DNA of 64,000 nucleotides from an uncultured Streptomyces sp. (GTDB lineage: Bacteria > Actinomycetota > Actinomycetes > Streptomycetales > Streptomycetaceae): contig NZ_CANLBS010000003.1 in the NCBI RefSeq assembly GCF_947488945.1, positions 62,001-126,000 on the forward strand, read 5' to 3'. The notes beneath the pieces are model-generated. The model searched no databases. It saw nothing but the letters and a program-made list of their open reading frames with translations, and was not told the origin of the DNA. Of the stretch, positions 41,467-50,213 are shown piece by piece (position 1 is the first letter of the stretch; each line of letters starts with the position of its first letter). The position numbers were made by a program, and so were the translations under genes.

Positions 41467-42432
41467 ATGGCCAAGAAGCGCCCTCAGACCAAGGCGGGAA
41501 AGCCGCAGTCGACGGACGGGGAGATCCCGGTCGTCGGGGCACGCGAGCCCTGTCCCTGCGGTTCGGGCCGCCGGTACAAGGCGTGCCACGGACGGGCCGC
41601 CGCGCAGGCCGTCACCGAGCTGGTGAGTCGCCCCTTCGAAGGACTGCCCGGCGAGGGCGACTGGGTCGCCCTGCGCGAACTGGTCCCCGCAGCCACCGTC
41701 CCGCTGACGCTGAAGGACGGGCTGCCCGAGGGCGTTCCCTCGGTCACGCTGGCGACCGTCCTGCCGATGGCGTGGCCGGCGCTGCGCCGTGACGACGGCT
41801 CCGTGCTGCTCGCCCTGCAGAACGACACGTCGTCCGGGGACCTCAGCCGCGATCTGGCCGACACCCTGCTGCGGGCGCTGGAGGCGGAACCCGGCACCCC
41901 CGTCGACGCGCGGCGGGTCCCGGCGGACGGGCCCCGGCTGCAGGACGTCCTGGCTCCGGACGCGCCGTTCGAGCCGGTCGTGCACAGCGGGTTCGAGTTC
42001 TGGGTGCCGGACGCGGCGAACGCGGACGCCGAGGTGAGCGCCTCGCTGGAGCGTGCCAACGCCGCTGCCATCCCGACGACCCTGCTGACCGGCGTGGACG
42101 CGGCGTACTGGTGCGAGACCCCGGAGAAGAACCACCTGCGCTGGGTCATGCTCCACCCCGAGGAGCAGCTCCTCGATGCCCTCGCCCGACTGCACGCCGC
42201 CGGCACCTCCTCCCTCGGTGAGGGGACACGCCTGGTGGGCTCGTTCCGCGCGCACGGTCTGATGGTCCCGGTCTGGGACCTGCCGAGCGCGATGGGCGCC
42301 GAGGAGTGCGAGAAGCCGGCGGCGGCGTTCGCCGAGCGGCTGGCCGAGGCGCTCGCCTCGGACGCTCCGCTCACCGCGGAGGAGCGGCGGGCGCGCGGCG
42401 GGCTCACCAACCGCCAAGTGACGCTCAGCTGA
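41467..42432 (+). CDS. SEC-C motif / DUF5926 family protein
   Basis: 321-residue protein with an N-terminal SEC-C zinc motif ([16 protein letters not shown], residues about 27-42) and a DUF5926 body ([20 protein letters not shown] ... [14 protein letters not shown]). SEC-C motifs bind zinc and, in SecA, SecB or the ribosome; what this family contacts is not known to me. The very basic start [12 protein letters not shown] is typical. ATG 41467 follows GGGAG. TAGGCT at 41419 is a plausible -10, giving a leader of about 36 nt. Confidence 0.88.
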   Translation: MAKKRPQTKAGKPQSTDGEIPVVGAREPCPCGSGRRYKACHGRAAAQAVTELVSRPFEGLPGEGDWVALRELVPAATVPLTLKDGLPEGVPSVTLATVLPMAWPALRRDDGSVLLALQNDTSSGDLSRDLADTLLRALEAEPGTPVDARRVPADGPRLQDVLAPDAPFEPVVHSGFEFWVPDAANADAEVSASLERANAAAIPTTLLTGVDAAYWCETPEKNHLRWVMLHPEEQLLDALARLHAAGTSSLGEGTRLVGSFRAHGLMVPVWDLPSAMGAEECEKPAAAFAERLAEALASDAPLTAEERRARGGLTNRQVTLS

Positions 42433-43337
42433 CAGTGACGAGCCCGGCCGCGGCTCCGGTGATACGCGTCACAACTCCCCGTACCCACCGGTAAATTGCC
42501 GCTTCCGGGTCCGAGATCGAATTTGCGAACGGCAGATCTCTTGTTACGGTTCTGAAAGCCCGGTCGCTGGTGCATCCCCCGTCGCCAGCGATCGGGCGTC
42601 CTCATTTCTCCGGCCCGTCGGCCGTCGACGCTTCGGCGTCCGGCCCGTCCCGCAGCCCGGCCCTCCACGCCGGATCGGGCCCGCACCGCGACGGCTGCAA
42701 CGGCACCTTCGCGCTGCGGCCGGGGCCGCCCCTTCCCGCCCCCGGCGCGTCCCGGACGCCGGCCGAAGTCGTCCCGCGGCCGCTCGCGTTCACCCGTCGC
42801 CCCCACCACGTCCCGGCTGCCGCCCGGTCACCGAGGGGCCTTGTCCGGCACGGCGAGCCACCGGTCCGGCCCCGCCGCGGTCCGACGCGCCGTCACATCT
42901 GACTCGTGGTCGGAACCGTCCTCCGTACTCCGTCCGCCCGGCCGGCCGGTCGGCCGGTCGGCCACGACAACGAGCCACACGCCACTGCCCTGTCGCACCC
43001 GGGCGGTCCAGCCCCCGAAGTCCGGTGCGGCGTACGGAGAGCCGCCGGGGAACACGCGGCCGCCCGGGCCGGTACGGAACACGCGCGGGCAGATGGAAGG
43101 AAGAACGGGCGCGAAATAGCGCGGAATCTTTCCGGAAAAGCCATCAGAAAGTCACCCTGTCAGCGAAATCTGCCATTTCACCGAATGGAACGGGGAGGGG
43201 TATCCGTAAGCGGCGGGAGAACGCACAGCGTGACGTTCTGCGTAGGAATGCGAGATTTTCCGTGCGCGTGATCGAAAATCACCCCTCGGTCTTCGTGCAC
43301 CCCGGTCCCGGACGGGCGCACGCGACCCCCGTGGCGC
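42433..43337. other. Gene-poor region, 905 bp, with AT-richer patches
   Basis: No protein gene is supported. Two patches are less GC-rich than the surroundings: 42490-42560 (a promoter with hairpin, listed separately) and 43100-43300. The latter has many A/T runs (GAAATAGCG, AAATCTGCCATTTC, CGAGATTTTCCG) and lies downstream of the convergent gene at 43338. A regulatory RNA is possible there too. Confidence 0.4.
42523..42607 (+). ncRNA. Candidate small RNA: promoter plus terminator-like hairpin
   Basis: -35-like TTGCGA (42523-42528), 16-bp spacer and -10 TACGGT (42545-42550) are followed about 7 nt later by a 13-bp hairpin (GCCCGGTCGCTGG at 42558-42570 and CCAGCGATCGGGC at 42585-42597, one G-T pair) whose loop contains CCCCC, then CATTTCT. 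No reading frame with a ribosome site follows. Alternatively it is just the terminator of the SEC-C gene. Confidence 0.4.
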
Positions 43338-44015
43338 TCAGTACGCGAGCCGGCTCCCGCCGTCGGGAGCACCGCTGCTGGCCTCGACCAGCGCGTCCAG
43401 GACCGGTTCGATGTCGGGAAGCCAGGGCGCGTCCGGCCCCTGGGCGGGCGGCCGCTCCCAGCGGACCTGACCCGTGCCCACCTCGGAGGGCGGGACGACG
43501 ACATAGCCCCCGTCGCCGTGGAAACGCAGCGAGCTGGGCACCCGGTCCTTGGCGTGCAGCAGTTCACCCAGCCGCTCCAGGCCGTACGGGGCCACCAGCA
43601 GGGACCAGCGGGTGGGCGTGGCGACCACCGGGCCGAGGCGCACGCCCAAGGCGTCCAGCACCGGCAGTGCCTGCGCGCCGCTCACCGCGGGCAGACTCAC
43701 CGCGCACGCCCCCCGGCCGCCCGTCGCCAGCAGGACCGGAGCCTGGGGCCGGTTGGTCCACCACCAGCGCACCATCCGCTCATCCGTGGTCGCCGCGAGC
43801 AGTCCGGGATCGAAGGGGTGCGCGCCGGGAACGGCGCACTCGGGGTCGGGGCAGGCGCAGGACCGGCCGCCGTGCCGGGTGGGCGCCGCCAGCCCCGCGC
43901 CGGGAACCACCGGCCACTGCCATGCGGTGGCGCAGGTCAGCACCGCCCGCAGCCGGGCGGGCGTCTGCTCGCGCCGGAGCCGTCGCCCGCGTCGCCTTCC
44001 GGGGATCTCGCGCAT
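43338..44015 (-). CDS. Primase-polymerase-like protein lacking the catalytic Asp motif
   Basis: 225-residue protein that aligns by eye with prim-pol N-terminal domains: AVLTCATAWQWPVVPGAGLA, a cysteine cluster (SCACPDPECAVPGAHPFDPG) and MVRWWWTNRPQAPVLLATGG. C-terminally RWSLLVAPYG and LRFHGDGGYVVVPPSEVGTG replace the sGGxH and GGYLVGPGS motifs. Where active enzymes have IGIDLD, this one reads ACAVSLPAVSG, so the metal-binding Asp pair is absent. It is probably catalytically dead and retained for another role. ATG 44015 follows AAAGGA. Confidence 0.7.
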   Translation of the reverse strand: MREIPGRRRGRRLRREQTPARLRAVLTCATAWQWPVVPGAGLAAPTRHGGRSCACPDPECAVPGAHPFDPGLLAATTDERMVRWWWTNRPQAPVLLATGGRGACAVSLPAVSGAQALPVLDALGVRLGPVVATPTRWSLLVAPYGLERLGELLHAKDRVPSSLRFHGDGGYVVVPPSEVGTGQVRWERPPAQGPDAPWLPDIEPVLDALVEASSGAPDGGSRLAY

Positions 44016-44576
44016 GAGCGCTCGTCCTTTCCGTTGAACGCCGAGGTCCATCACACCACGCTCACGTAGCGGTGCGTGGGTGAATCTTCACTGTGCGTGC
44101 TTGCCGCGTGCTCTTCCCGGGCTGCCGTGCGTAAGGGCAGACGTGCGATCACCGGACCGGGGCCGGTCGTACGGGTGGAGCGGAAACCGGAGCGAACCGG
44201 CGGAGCTGCGCCGAACCGAGCGGGGTCGAACGGACACGGCCGAGTCGAACTGATCTCTGCGGCACCGGGCCCTTCCGGCCCGGCGCACCTGCGCGCCGTC
44301 CGCCCCTCGCCAGGGCGCGGGCCCCGGCCGGCCGCTCGCGCGCGGGGCGCCGCACATCAGGACGCCCCGGCTCGCCACCGGGTTCCAGGACGGCCGCAAC
44401 TGCCCCTGCGTTGCACGGATTACGTACCCCGCATGCCCGCGATGACGCTCCTCCGGGACCGCGATCCCGGGAACACCGCCTGGCGAGCACGCCCAGTCGA
44501 CCGCAAATACCCGCCACCGTATGCATTTTTCGGCCAAGTTAAGTAACCCGCGGACACCAGGATTCCCCCAAGGACA
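44016..44576. other. Intergenic region, 561 bp
   Basis: Divergent promoter region. The last 60 bp are AT-richer (ATGCATTTTTCGG, AAGTTAAGTAACC) and probably hold the promoter of the phosphatase-like gene. No gene is seen. Confidence 0.45.
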
Positions 44577-46064
44577 ATGCTGGACATCGACTCACTTGTG
44601 CGTGTACATGTGGATGCATTGATAGCGGCGCAGAATGACATGGGGGTTTGCGATGCTATTCGCCGGAACACCCCGGTCGGAAAGCCGGAGGCCATGAGCG
44701 CCCCACACCTGCCGAATGTGGCTGGAATCCATCCCACAGTTCCGGTTTCGGCGCAGAATCCGGAGCCGCTGACCGAGGCCCCGGCCGCTCCGGGCGCCTT
44801 CCTCCAGGACCGGCTCGCGGGCTGGGTCTCGGACCTCACGACCCTGCACGAACTCACCGAGCGGCTCACCGGGACGCGCACTCTGGACACCGCCCTGCGG
44901 GAAGTGCTGGAAGCCGGAGCCGCCCTCGTCGGGGCCGGCCGGGGACTGCTGGTCCTGGAACCGGACGACGGCCGCGGCCCGGCCGCCACCGTGGGGCTCG
45001 GGCTGGCGCACGCGGAACTCGGGCACATCGAGACCGTCCCCCGGGGCGCCACCTCCTACGGCCGGATCCTCGACGGCCTCCCCGACGCGACCGGGCCCCT
45101 GGCGCAGCGCGACCTGTTCGCCGACGAGTCCACCGACCCGCGACTGCGCGAGGTCGCCGCCCGGCTCGGCTACGCCGCCAGCTACGCCCTGCCCCTCGCC
45201 ACCCCGGCCGCCGGTCGTCTCGGCGCGGCGGTCTGGCTCTACGACGAACCCGCCGAGCCCCTGGAACGCCAGCGCCACCTGGTGGGTCTGTACGCCCGCT
45301 ACGCCACCGAGCACCTCGCCCGGCTGCTGGAACTGGAACGCGCGCGCGCCGACGTCCGCGTCGTCAACGAGGAACTGCTGCCGAGCAGGCTGCCCCGTGT
45401 CCCCGGCGTCCGGCTCGCGGCCGCGCACCGCCCCGCCGCGCGGGGCGGGGGCGACTGGTACGACGCGCTCCCGCTGCCGGACGGCGCCCTCGGCCTTTCC
45501 GTCGGCTCGGTGGGCGGCTCGGGTCCCGGTGCGGTGGCCGCGATGGGGCGGATGCGCTCCAGCCTGCGCGCGTACGCCGTCATGGAGGGCGAGGACCCGG
45601 TCGCCGTCCTGTCCGACCTGGAGCTGCTGCTGCGGCTCACGGAGCCGTCCCGGAGCGCCACCGCCCTCTTCGCCTACTGCGAACCCGCCGTCCGCACCGT
45701 CCTGCTGTCCGGTGCCGGCCACACCCCGCCCCTGGTCACCGGAGACCGGCGCACCGAGTACGTCGAGACGACCCTCTCTGCGCCGCTCGGCATGCTCGCC
45801 TGCTGGGAGGCGCCGAGCGTGGAGATCACCGCCGAGCCCGGCGAGACGCTGTTGCTCTACACCGACGGCCTGCTGCGTCGCACCGGCGACTCCACGGACC
45901 GGGCCTTCGCCCGGCTGCGCTCCGCCGCGGCGGGGGTGCCCAAGGCCGCCCGCCGGGACCCGGCGTCCGTCGTCGACCACGTGCTGCGGACCGTGCTGCC
46001 CGAGGGCGCGGGCACCGCCGACGACACCGAGGACGTCGTCCTGCTGGCCGCGCACTTCGACTGA
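44577..46064 (+). CDS. GAF plus PP2C (SpoIIE/RsbU-like) phosphatase-family protein, altered metal motif
   Basis: 495 residues. After an N-terminal segment (MLDIDSLVRVHVDALIAAQN, then a Pro-rich linker) comes a GAF domain (about 85-255, LDTALREVLEAGAALVGAGR). A PP2C-like domain follows (about 275-495) with GGGDWYDALPLPDG, LLLYTDGLLRR and DDTEDVVLLAAHF. The second metal motif, normally VGDVxGHG, reads VGSVGGSG, so a key Asp is replaced by Ser and the His is lost. Activity as a phosphatase is therefore doubtful. PP2C proteins of this type normally dephosphorylate anti-anti-sigma factors. ATG 44577 with AAGGA close upstream. Confidence 0.85.
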   Translation: MLDIDSLVRVHVDALIAAQNDMGVCDAIRRNTPVGKPEAMSAPHLPNVAGIHPTVPVSAQNPEPLTEAPAAPGAFLQDRLAGWVSDLTTLHELTERLTGTRTLDTALREVLEAGAALVGAGRGLLVLEPDDGRGPAATVGLGLAHAELGHIETVPRGATSYGRILDGLPDATGPLAQRDLFADESTDPRLREVAARLGYAASYALPLATPAAGRLGAAVWLYDEPAEPLERQRHLVGLYARYATEHLARLLELERARADVRVVNEELLPSRLPRVPGVRLAAAHRPAARGGGDWYDALPLPDGALGLSVGSVGGSGPGAVAAMGRMRSSLRAYAVMEGEDPVAVLSDLELLLRLTEPSRSATALFAYCEPAVRTVLLSGAGHTPPLVTGDRRTEYVETTLSAPLGMLACWEAPSVEITAEPGETLLLYTDGLLRRTGDSTDRAFARLRSAAAGVPKAARRDPASVVDHVLRTVLPEGAGTADDTEDVVLLAAHFD

Positions 46065-46207
46065 GAGCCGGGCCACCGTGGCCGCCGCCGGTCCCCGCAG
46101 CCGGTCCCTGACGCCGCCCTCCGGTAACAGGCCCATCGCCCCTGGGCCCCCTTCCGCACGCCCGTACGATGGAAGTGGTCCAGTGTCGTAACAAGGAGAG
46201 ACAAATC

Positions 46208-47683
46208 GTGTCTGACGCGCTCACCCCGGAGAACCCCGAACCGGAGACCGAAGAGACGGAGCCGATCAAGGCACGGAAGAACGGCCTGTACCCGGGCGTC
46301 TCCGACGAGCTCGCGGACAGCATGAAGTCGGGCTGGGCGGACACCGAGCTCACCGGTCTCGCGCCGATCGCCCAGGCCGCGCACACCGCCGACCGCCGTG
46401 CCGCCCTCTCCGCCCGTTTCCCGGGCGAGCGCCTCGTGGTCCCCGCCGGGCACCTGAAGACCCGCGCCAACGACACCGAGTACTCCTTCCGCGCGTCCAG
46501 CGAGTACGCCTACCTCACCGGCGACCAGACGCAGGACGGCGTCCTCGTCCTGGAGCCCGCGGCCGACGGCTCCGGGCACGACGCGACCGTCTACCTGCTG
46601 CCGCGCTCCGACCGCGAGAACGGTGAGTTCTGGCTCGACGGGCAGGGCGAACTGTGGGTCGGCCGCCGCCACTCCCTGACCGAGGCCGAGCAGATCCTCG
46701 GCATCCCGGCGAAGGACGTCCGCGAGCTGCCCGCCGCCCTCGCCGCGGCCACCGGCCCCGTCCGCAACGTCCGCGGCTACGACGCCGGCGTCGAGGCCGC
46801 GCTGACCGACAAGGTCACCGCGGAGCGCGACGAGGAACTGCGCGTGTACCTCTCCGAGGCGCGGCTGGTGAAGGACGCCTTCGAGATCGCCGAGCTGGAG
46901 AAGGCGTGCGACATCACCGCGCGCGGCTTCGAGGACGTCGTGAAGGTCCTGGACAAGGCCGAGGCCACCAGCGAGCGGTACATCGAGGGAACGTTCTTCC
47001 TGCGGGCCCGCGTCGAGGGCAACGACATCGGCTACGGCTCGATCTGCGCCGCCGGGCCGCACGCCACGACGCTCCACTGGGTCCGCAACGACGGCGCCGT
47101 CCGCTCCGGCGAGCTGCTGCTGCTGGACGCCGGCGTGGAGACGAACGACCTCTACACCGCCGACGTGACGCGCACCCTGCCGATCAACGGCACCTTCTCG
47201 CCGCTCCAGCGCAAGATCTACGACGCGGTGTACGAGGCGCAGGAGGCGGGCATCGCCGCCGTCCGGCCCGGCGCCGGCTTCCGCGACTTCCACGACGCCG
47301 CGCAGCGGGTGCTCACCGAACACCTCGTCGCGTGGGGCCTGCTCGGCGACCTCACCGTGGAGAAGGTCCTGGAGCTGGGTCTGCAGCGCCGCTGGACCCT
47401 GCACGGCACCGGCCACATGCTCGGCATGGACGTCCACGACTGCGCCGCCGCGCGGACCGAGACGTACGTCAACGGCACGCTGGAGGCGGGCATGTGCCTG
47501 ACCGTGGAGCCGGGGCTCTACTTCCAGGCGGACGACCTGACCGTGCCCGAGGAGTACCGGGGCATCGGCGTCCGGATCGAGGACGACATCCTGGTCACCG
47601 AGGACGGCAACCGGAACCTTTCGGACAAGCTGCCCCGCCGTGCCGACGAGGTCGAGGCGTGGATGGCCCGCGTCAAGGGCTGA
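46208..47683 (+). CDS. pepP: Aminopeptidase P family protein (Xaa-Pro aminopeptidase)
   Basis: 491-residue dinuclear manganese metallopeptidase that removes N-terminal residues preceding proline; cytosolic. The N-terminal AMP_N domain (SFRASSEYAYLTGDQTQDGV) is followed by the pita-bread catalytic domain: LLLDAGVETNDLYTADVTRT (two metal Asp), HGTGHMLGMDVHD (metal His), CLTVEPGLYF (Glu) and GVRIEDDILV (Glu). All five metal ligands are present. GTG 46208 has AAGGAGAG 7 nt upstream; TACGAT near 46165 is a plausible -10. Confidence 0.95.
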   Translation: MSDALTPENPEPETEETEPIKARKNGLYPGVSDELADSMKSGWADTELTGLAPIAQAAHTADRRAALSARFPGERLVVPAGHLKTRANDTEYSFRASSEYAYLTGDQTQDGVLVLEPAADGSGHDATVYLLPRSDRENGEFWLDGQGELWVGRRHSLTEAEQILGIPAKDVRELPAALAAATGPVRNVRGYDAGVEAALTDKVTAERDEELRVYLSEARLVKDAFEIAELEKACDITARGFEDVVKVLDKAEATSERYIEGTFFLRARVEGNDIGYGSICAAGPHATTLHWVRNDGAVRSGELLLLDAGVETNDLYTADVTRTLPINGTFSPLQRKIYDAVYEAQEAGIAAVRPGAGFRDFHDAAQRVLTEHLVAWGLLGDLTVEKVLELGLQRRWTLHGTGHMLGMDVHDCAAARTETYVNGTLEAGMCLTVEPGLYFQADDLTVPEEYRGIGVRIEDDILVTEDGNRNLSDKLPRRADEVEAWMARVKG

Positions 47684-47714
47684 TCCTCACGCCCTCCGCC
47701 CGGGGACGCGCCGC

Positions 47715-48209
47715 TCAGACCCTCGTGAGCAGCGCGTCCTCGCGCCATTTGAGGGCCTTGTCGAAGCTGACCACGGCCCCGTGACCCGGCCGGTTTCCGA
47801 TGTGGACGTGGTCCGCGAGCTGCTCGATCAGCCCGAGCCCCCGGCCGCTCTCGGCCAGGTCGCGCACGTCGGCGCCGCCCGGGTACTGCGGTGCGGTGGG
47901 CGGGACGTCGGTGTGGAGCGTGTGGCGGAGCGGGAACCCGGGACCGGAGTCGGCGACCTCGATCCGGCAGGTCGCGCCGTCGAGATGGACGGTGACCCGG
48001 TACTGCCCGGCCGGCCGGGCGCCGTCCGGGCCGTCCGCCTCGCCGCCGTGCTCGACGGCGTTGGCGCAGGCTTCGCTGAGGGCGACCGAGAGCTCGAAGG
48101 AGACGTCGGGGTCGACCCCCGCGGTCTCCATGCTCCCGAGCAGGAACCGACGGGCGAGCGGAACGCTCGCGGCTTCGCGCCGCAAATGGAGTGACCACCA
48201 CATGCTCAT
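47715..48209 (-). CDS. ATP-binding (HATPase_c, RsbW-like) regulatory protein
   Basis: 164-residue GHKL protein. The N box is ALSEACANAVEHG, G1 is IEVADSGPGFP and G2 is ESGRGLGLIEQLADHV. It is the second of its family in the window and closer to SpoIIAB/RsbW than the one at 40673, because all boxes are canonical. It may phosphorylate an anti-anti-sigma factor and hold a sigma factor inactive. No sigma or antagonist gene is next to it. I chose ATG 48209 (MSMWWSLHL) with AGGAGG upstream; the frame is open to 48392 but the extra residues are unlike the family. Confidence 0.87.
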   Translation of the reverse strand: MSMWWSLHLRREAASVPLARRFLLGSMETAGVDPDVSFELSVALSEACANAVEHGGEADGPDGARPAGQYRVTVHLDGATCRIEVADSGPGFPLRHTLHTDVPPTAPQYPGGADVRDLAESGRGLGLIEQLADHVHIGNRPGHGAVVSFDKALKWREDALLTRV

Positions 48210-48500
48210 GCTCCAGCCTCCTGGCTGCGGCTCGACATACGGATACGTATTGCCGGGTGGAGCCGGCCGTAAGCGCGGAACGCGCGTGACGGCCCTCATT
48301 CGGCGGATGCGAGGGCGCCGTCCGCCGTGTATACGCGGCAGCCGAAGGCACCGAACAACACGTAAGACCTTTTTCCTGCACCAAGCACTCAAGTAGCCTC
48401 AGGCCCATACATCGGGCCCAAGAGCACCGGCGGGTACGGAAGACGACCTTCCGGACCTGCCGTACCGCGGGCGGGGCCCGGGTGCGATGATGTCCCGGCC

Positions 48501-49316
48501 ATGTCTATGCCTGTCGCACGCGCCGGAGCCGGTCTGCGGCTCATGAGGGCCGCGGTGTTCGCCGCGGTCTGTGTCGCGCTGTCCGCGGCAGGACATGGAC
48601 TCGCCGCCGGAACCTCCGTGTCCGGACTCTCCCTGTCCGCCGGTTTCCTCGGCGTCCTCGCGGTCGCCGTGCCGCTCGCCGGGCGGGAGCGTGCGCTCGG
48701 ACCGATCGCCGCGGCGCTGGCCGCCGGGCAGTTCGCGCTCCACACCCTCTTCCGGCTCGGGGCGCACACGATGGGCTCCGGCGCCACGGCGTCCGCCGGC
48801 GAGGATCCCGTCGTACGGTTCGCCTCCTCGCTCGTCTGCGGGGAGGGAGCGGCGGGGCTCAGCCCGGCCGAAGCGCACCTCATCGTGAGCCGGGCGGGCA
48901 TCGACCCGGCGGCCGTGGGCGGCCACGTCCACCCCGCCTCCGGTGCCTCCACCCCCTCCGGGCTCCTCACCACGCTGACCGGGACGGCTCCCGGACTGCC
49001 CATGCTGCTCGGCCACCTGCTGGCCGCGCTGGCCACCGGGTGGCTGCTGCGGCGCGGCGAGATCGCTCTGTTCCGGGTGGTCCGGCTCTCCCTGCGCGGC
49101 GGCCGGGAGCTGGCCGCCGCCGCCCGGCTCCGGGCCCTGCGCCTCGCACTCGTCCTCGTACGCGCCCTGCGTACCGGGCTCGGAGACGCACGGGCCGAGG
49201 CCGGGCGCGAGTTGTTCCGCAGGGCCGAGGACACCCCTGCCCCGTCCGGCGGGGATCCGCTCCAGCACCAGGTGATCAGGCGCGGCCCACCCGCCGCGTA
49301 CACGCTCGCAGCCTGA
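48501..49316 (+). CDS. Integral membrane protein preceding the copper operon
   Basis: 271-residue protein with about five hydrophobic segments (AAVFAAVCVALSAAGHGLAA, GFLGVLAVAVPLAG, ALAAGQFALHTLFRL, LPMLLGHLLAALATGWLLRR). It has a His-containing region (GAHTMG, GGHVHPASG) that could bind metal. I recognise it as a protein commonly found just upstream of YcnI/SCO1/PCuAC genes in streptomycetes, but it has no characterised function. Its Arg-rich C-terminal tail is cytoplasmic. A GGTACGG...CCGTACC inverted repeat lies at 48433-48466. The copper genes follow after 114 bp. Confidence 0.75.
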   Translation: MSMPVARAGAGLRLMRAAVFAAVCVALSAAGHGLAAGTSVSGLSLSAGFLGVLAVAVPLAGRERALGPIAAALAAGQFALHTLFRLGAHTMGSGATASAGEDPVVRFASSLVCGEGAAGLSPAEAHLIVSRAGIDPAAVGGHVHPASGASTPSGLLTTLTGTAPGLPMLLGHLLAALATGWLLRRGEIALFRVVRLSLRGGRELAAAARLRALRLALVLVRALRTGLGDARAEAGRELFRRAEDTPAPSGGDPLQHQVIRRGPPAAYTLAA

Positions 49317-49430
49317 ACGCGACACCTCCCGGCCGTTGGTGACGGCCGCCCGGAGGGGAGTCGCGATGCCGTCGCGCACGCGCGCGCCGGGCCGCCCGTT
49401 CTTCCTGCTTCCGTGGAGTTGATCCTTGTC

Positions 49431-50168
49431 ATGAACGTTTCCCGTATCGCCGTCGTCGGCGGCATCGCCGCGTCCACCGTCCTGCTGCTCGCCGGTCCGG
49501 CCTCGGCGCACGTCTCCGTCCAGCCGCAGGGCGAGGCGGCCCAGGGCGGCTACGCCACCATCAACTTCAAGGTGCCCAACGAGCGTGACGACGCCTCGAC
49601 CGTGAAGCTCGAAGTCAGCTTCCCGACCGACCACCCGCTCAGCTCCGTCTCCCCGCAGGCCGTCCCCGGCTGGAAGATCGAGGTCACCAGGAGCAAGCTC
49701 GACAAGCCGCTGGAGGTCCACGGCAACAAGGTCGAGGAGGCCGTCTCGAAGGTCACCTGGACCGCCGAGAGCGGCAAGATCGCCCCCGGTTACTTCCAGC
49801 AGTTCCCGCTCTCCGTCGGCCAGCTCCCCGAGGACACCGACCAGCTCGTCTTCAAGGCCCTCCAGACGTACGACAACAAGGAGGTCGTCCGCTGGATCGA
49901 GGAGACCCCGGCGAGCGGTGAGGAGCCGGAGAACCCGGCGCCCGTCCTCGCCCTGACCGCCGCCTCCGGCGACGCCCACGGCGCGGCCGCCACCGACGAC
50001 AAGAGCACCGGCTCCACCGCGGAGAAGGCGTCCGGCACGGAGCGAACCACCACGGCGGCGGCCTCCTCCAGTGACGACACGGCCCGCGTCCTCGGCGTCA
50101 TCGGCATCGTGATCGGCGTCGCCGGGGTGGCCTTCGGCGTCCTCGCGGGCCGCCGGCGCGCTGTCTGA
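49431..50168 (+). CDS. YcnI-family (DUF1775) copper-binding membrane-anchored protein
   Basis: 245 residues with a Sec signal peptide ending PASA, so the mature protein begins with His (HVSVQPQGEA). YcnI domains bind Cu(II) through this N-terminal His. The domain spans about 27-170 (GGYATINFKVPNERDDASTV ... RWIEETPASG), then an Ala/Thr/Ser-rich linker and a C-terminal membrane helix (VLGVIGIVIGVAGVAFGVLA) followed by RRRAV. It thus sits on the outer face of the membrane. It is first in a run of copper genes on the same strand. ATG 49431. Confidence 0.92.
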   Translation: MNVSRIAVVGGIAASTVLLLAGPASAHVSVQPQGEAAQGGYATINFKVPNERDDASTVKLEVSFPTDHPLSSVSPQAVPGWKIEVTRSKLDKPLEVHGNKVEEAVSKVTWTAESGKIAPGYFQQFPLSVGQLPEDTDQLVFKALQTYDNKEVVRWIEETPASGEEPENPAPVLALTAASGDAHGAAATDDKSTGSTAEKASGTERTTTAAASSSDDTARVLGVIGIVIGVAGVAFGVLAGRRRAV

Positions 50169-50213
50169 CCGACCGACCCACCCATCGCACCACGGATCAG
50201 GAACACCACACCC

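Noticed and set aside
42558..42597. 6C regulatory RNA
   Set aside because: Only one hairpin with a CCCCC loop is present; the motif needs two C-loop hairpins.
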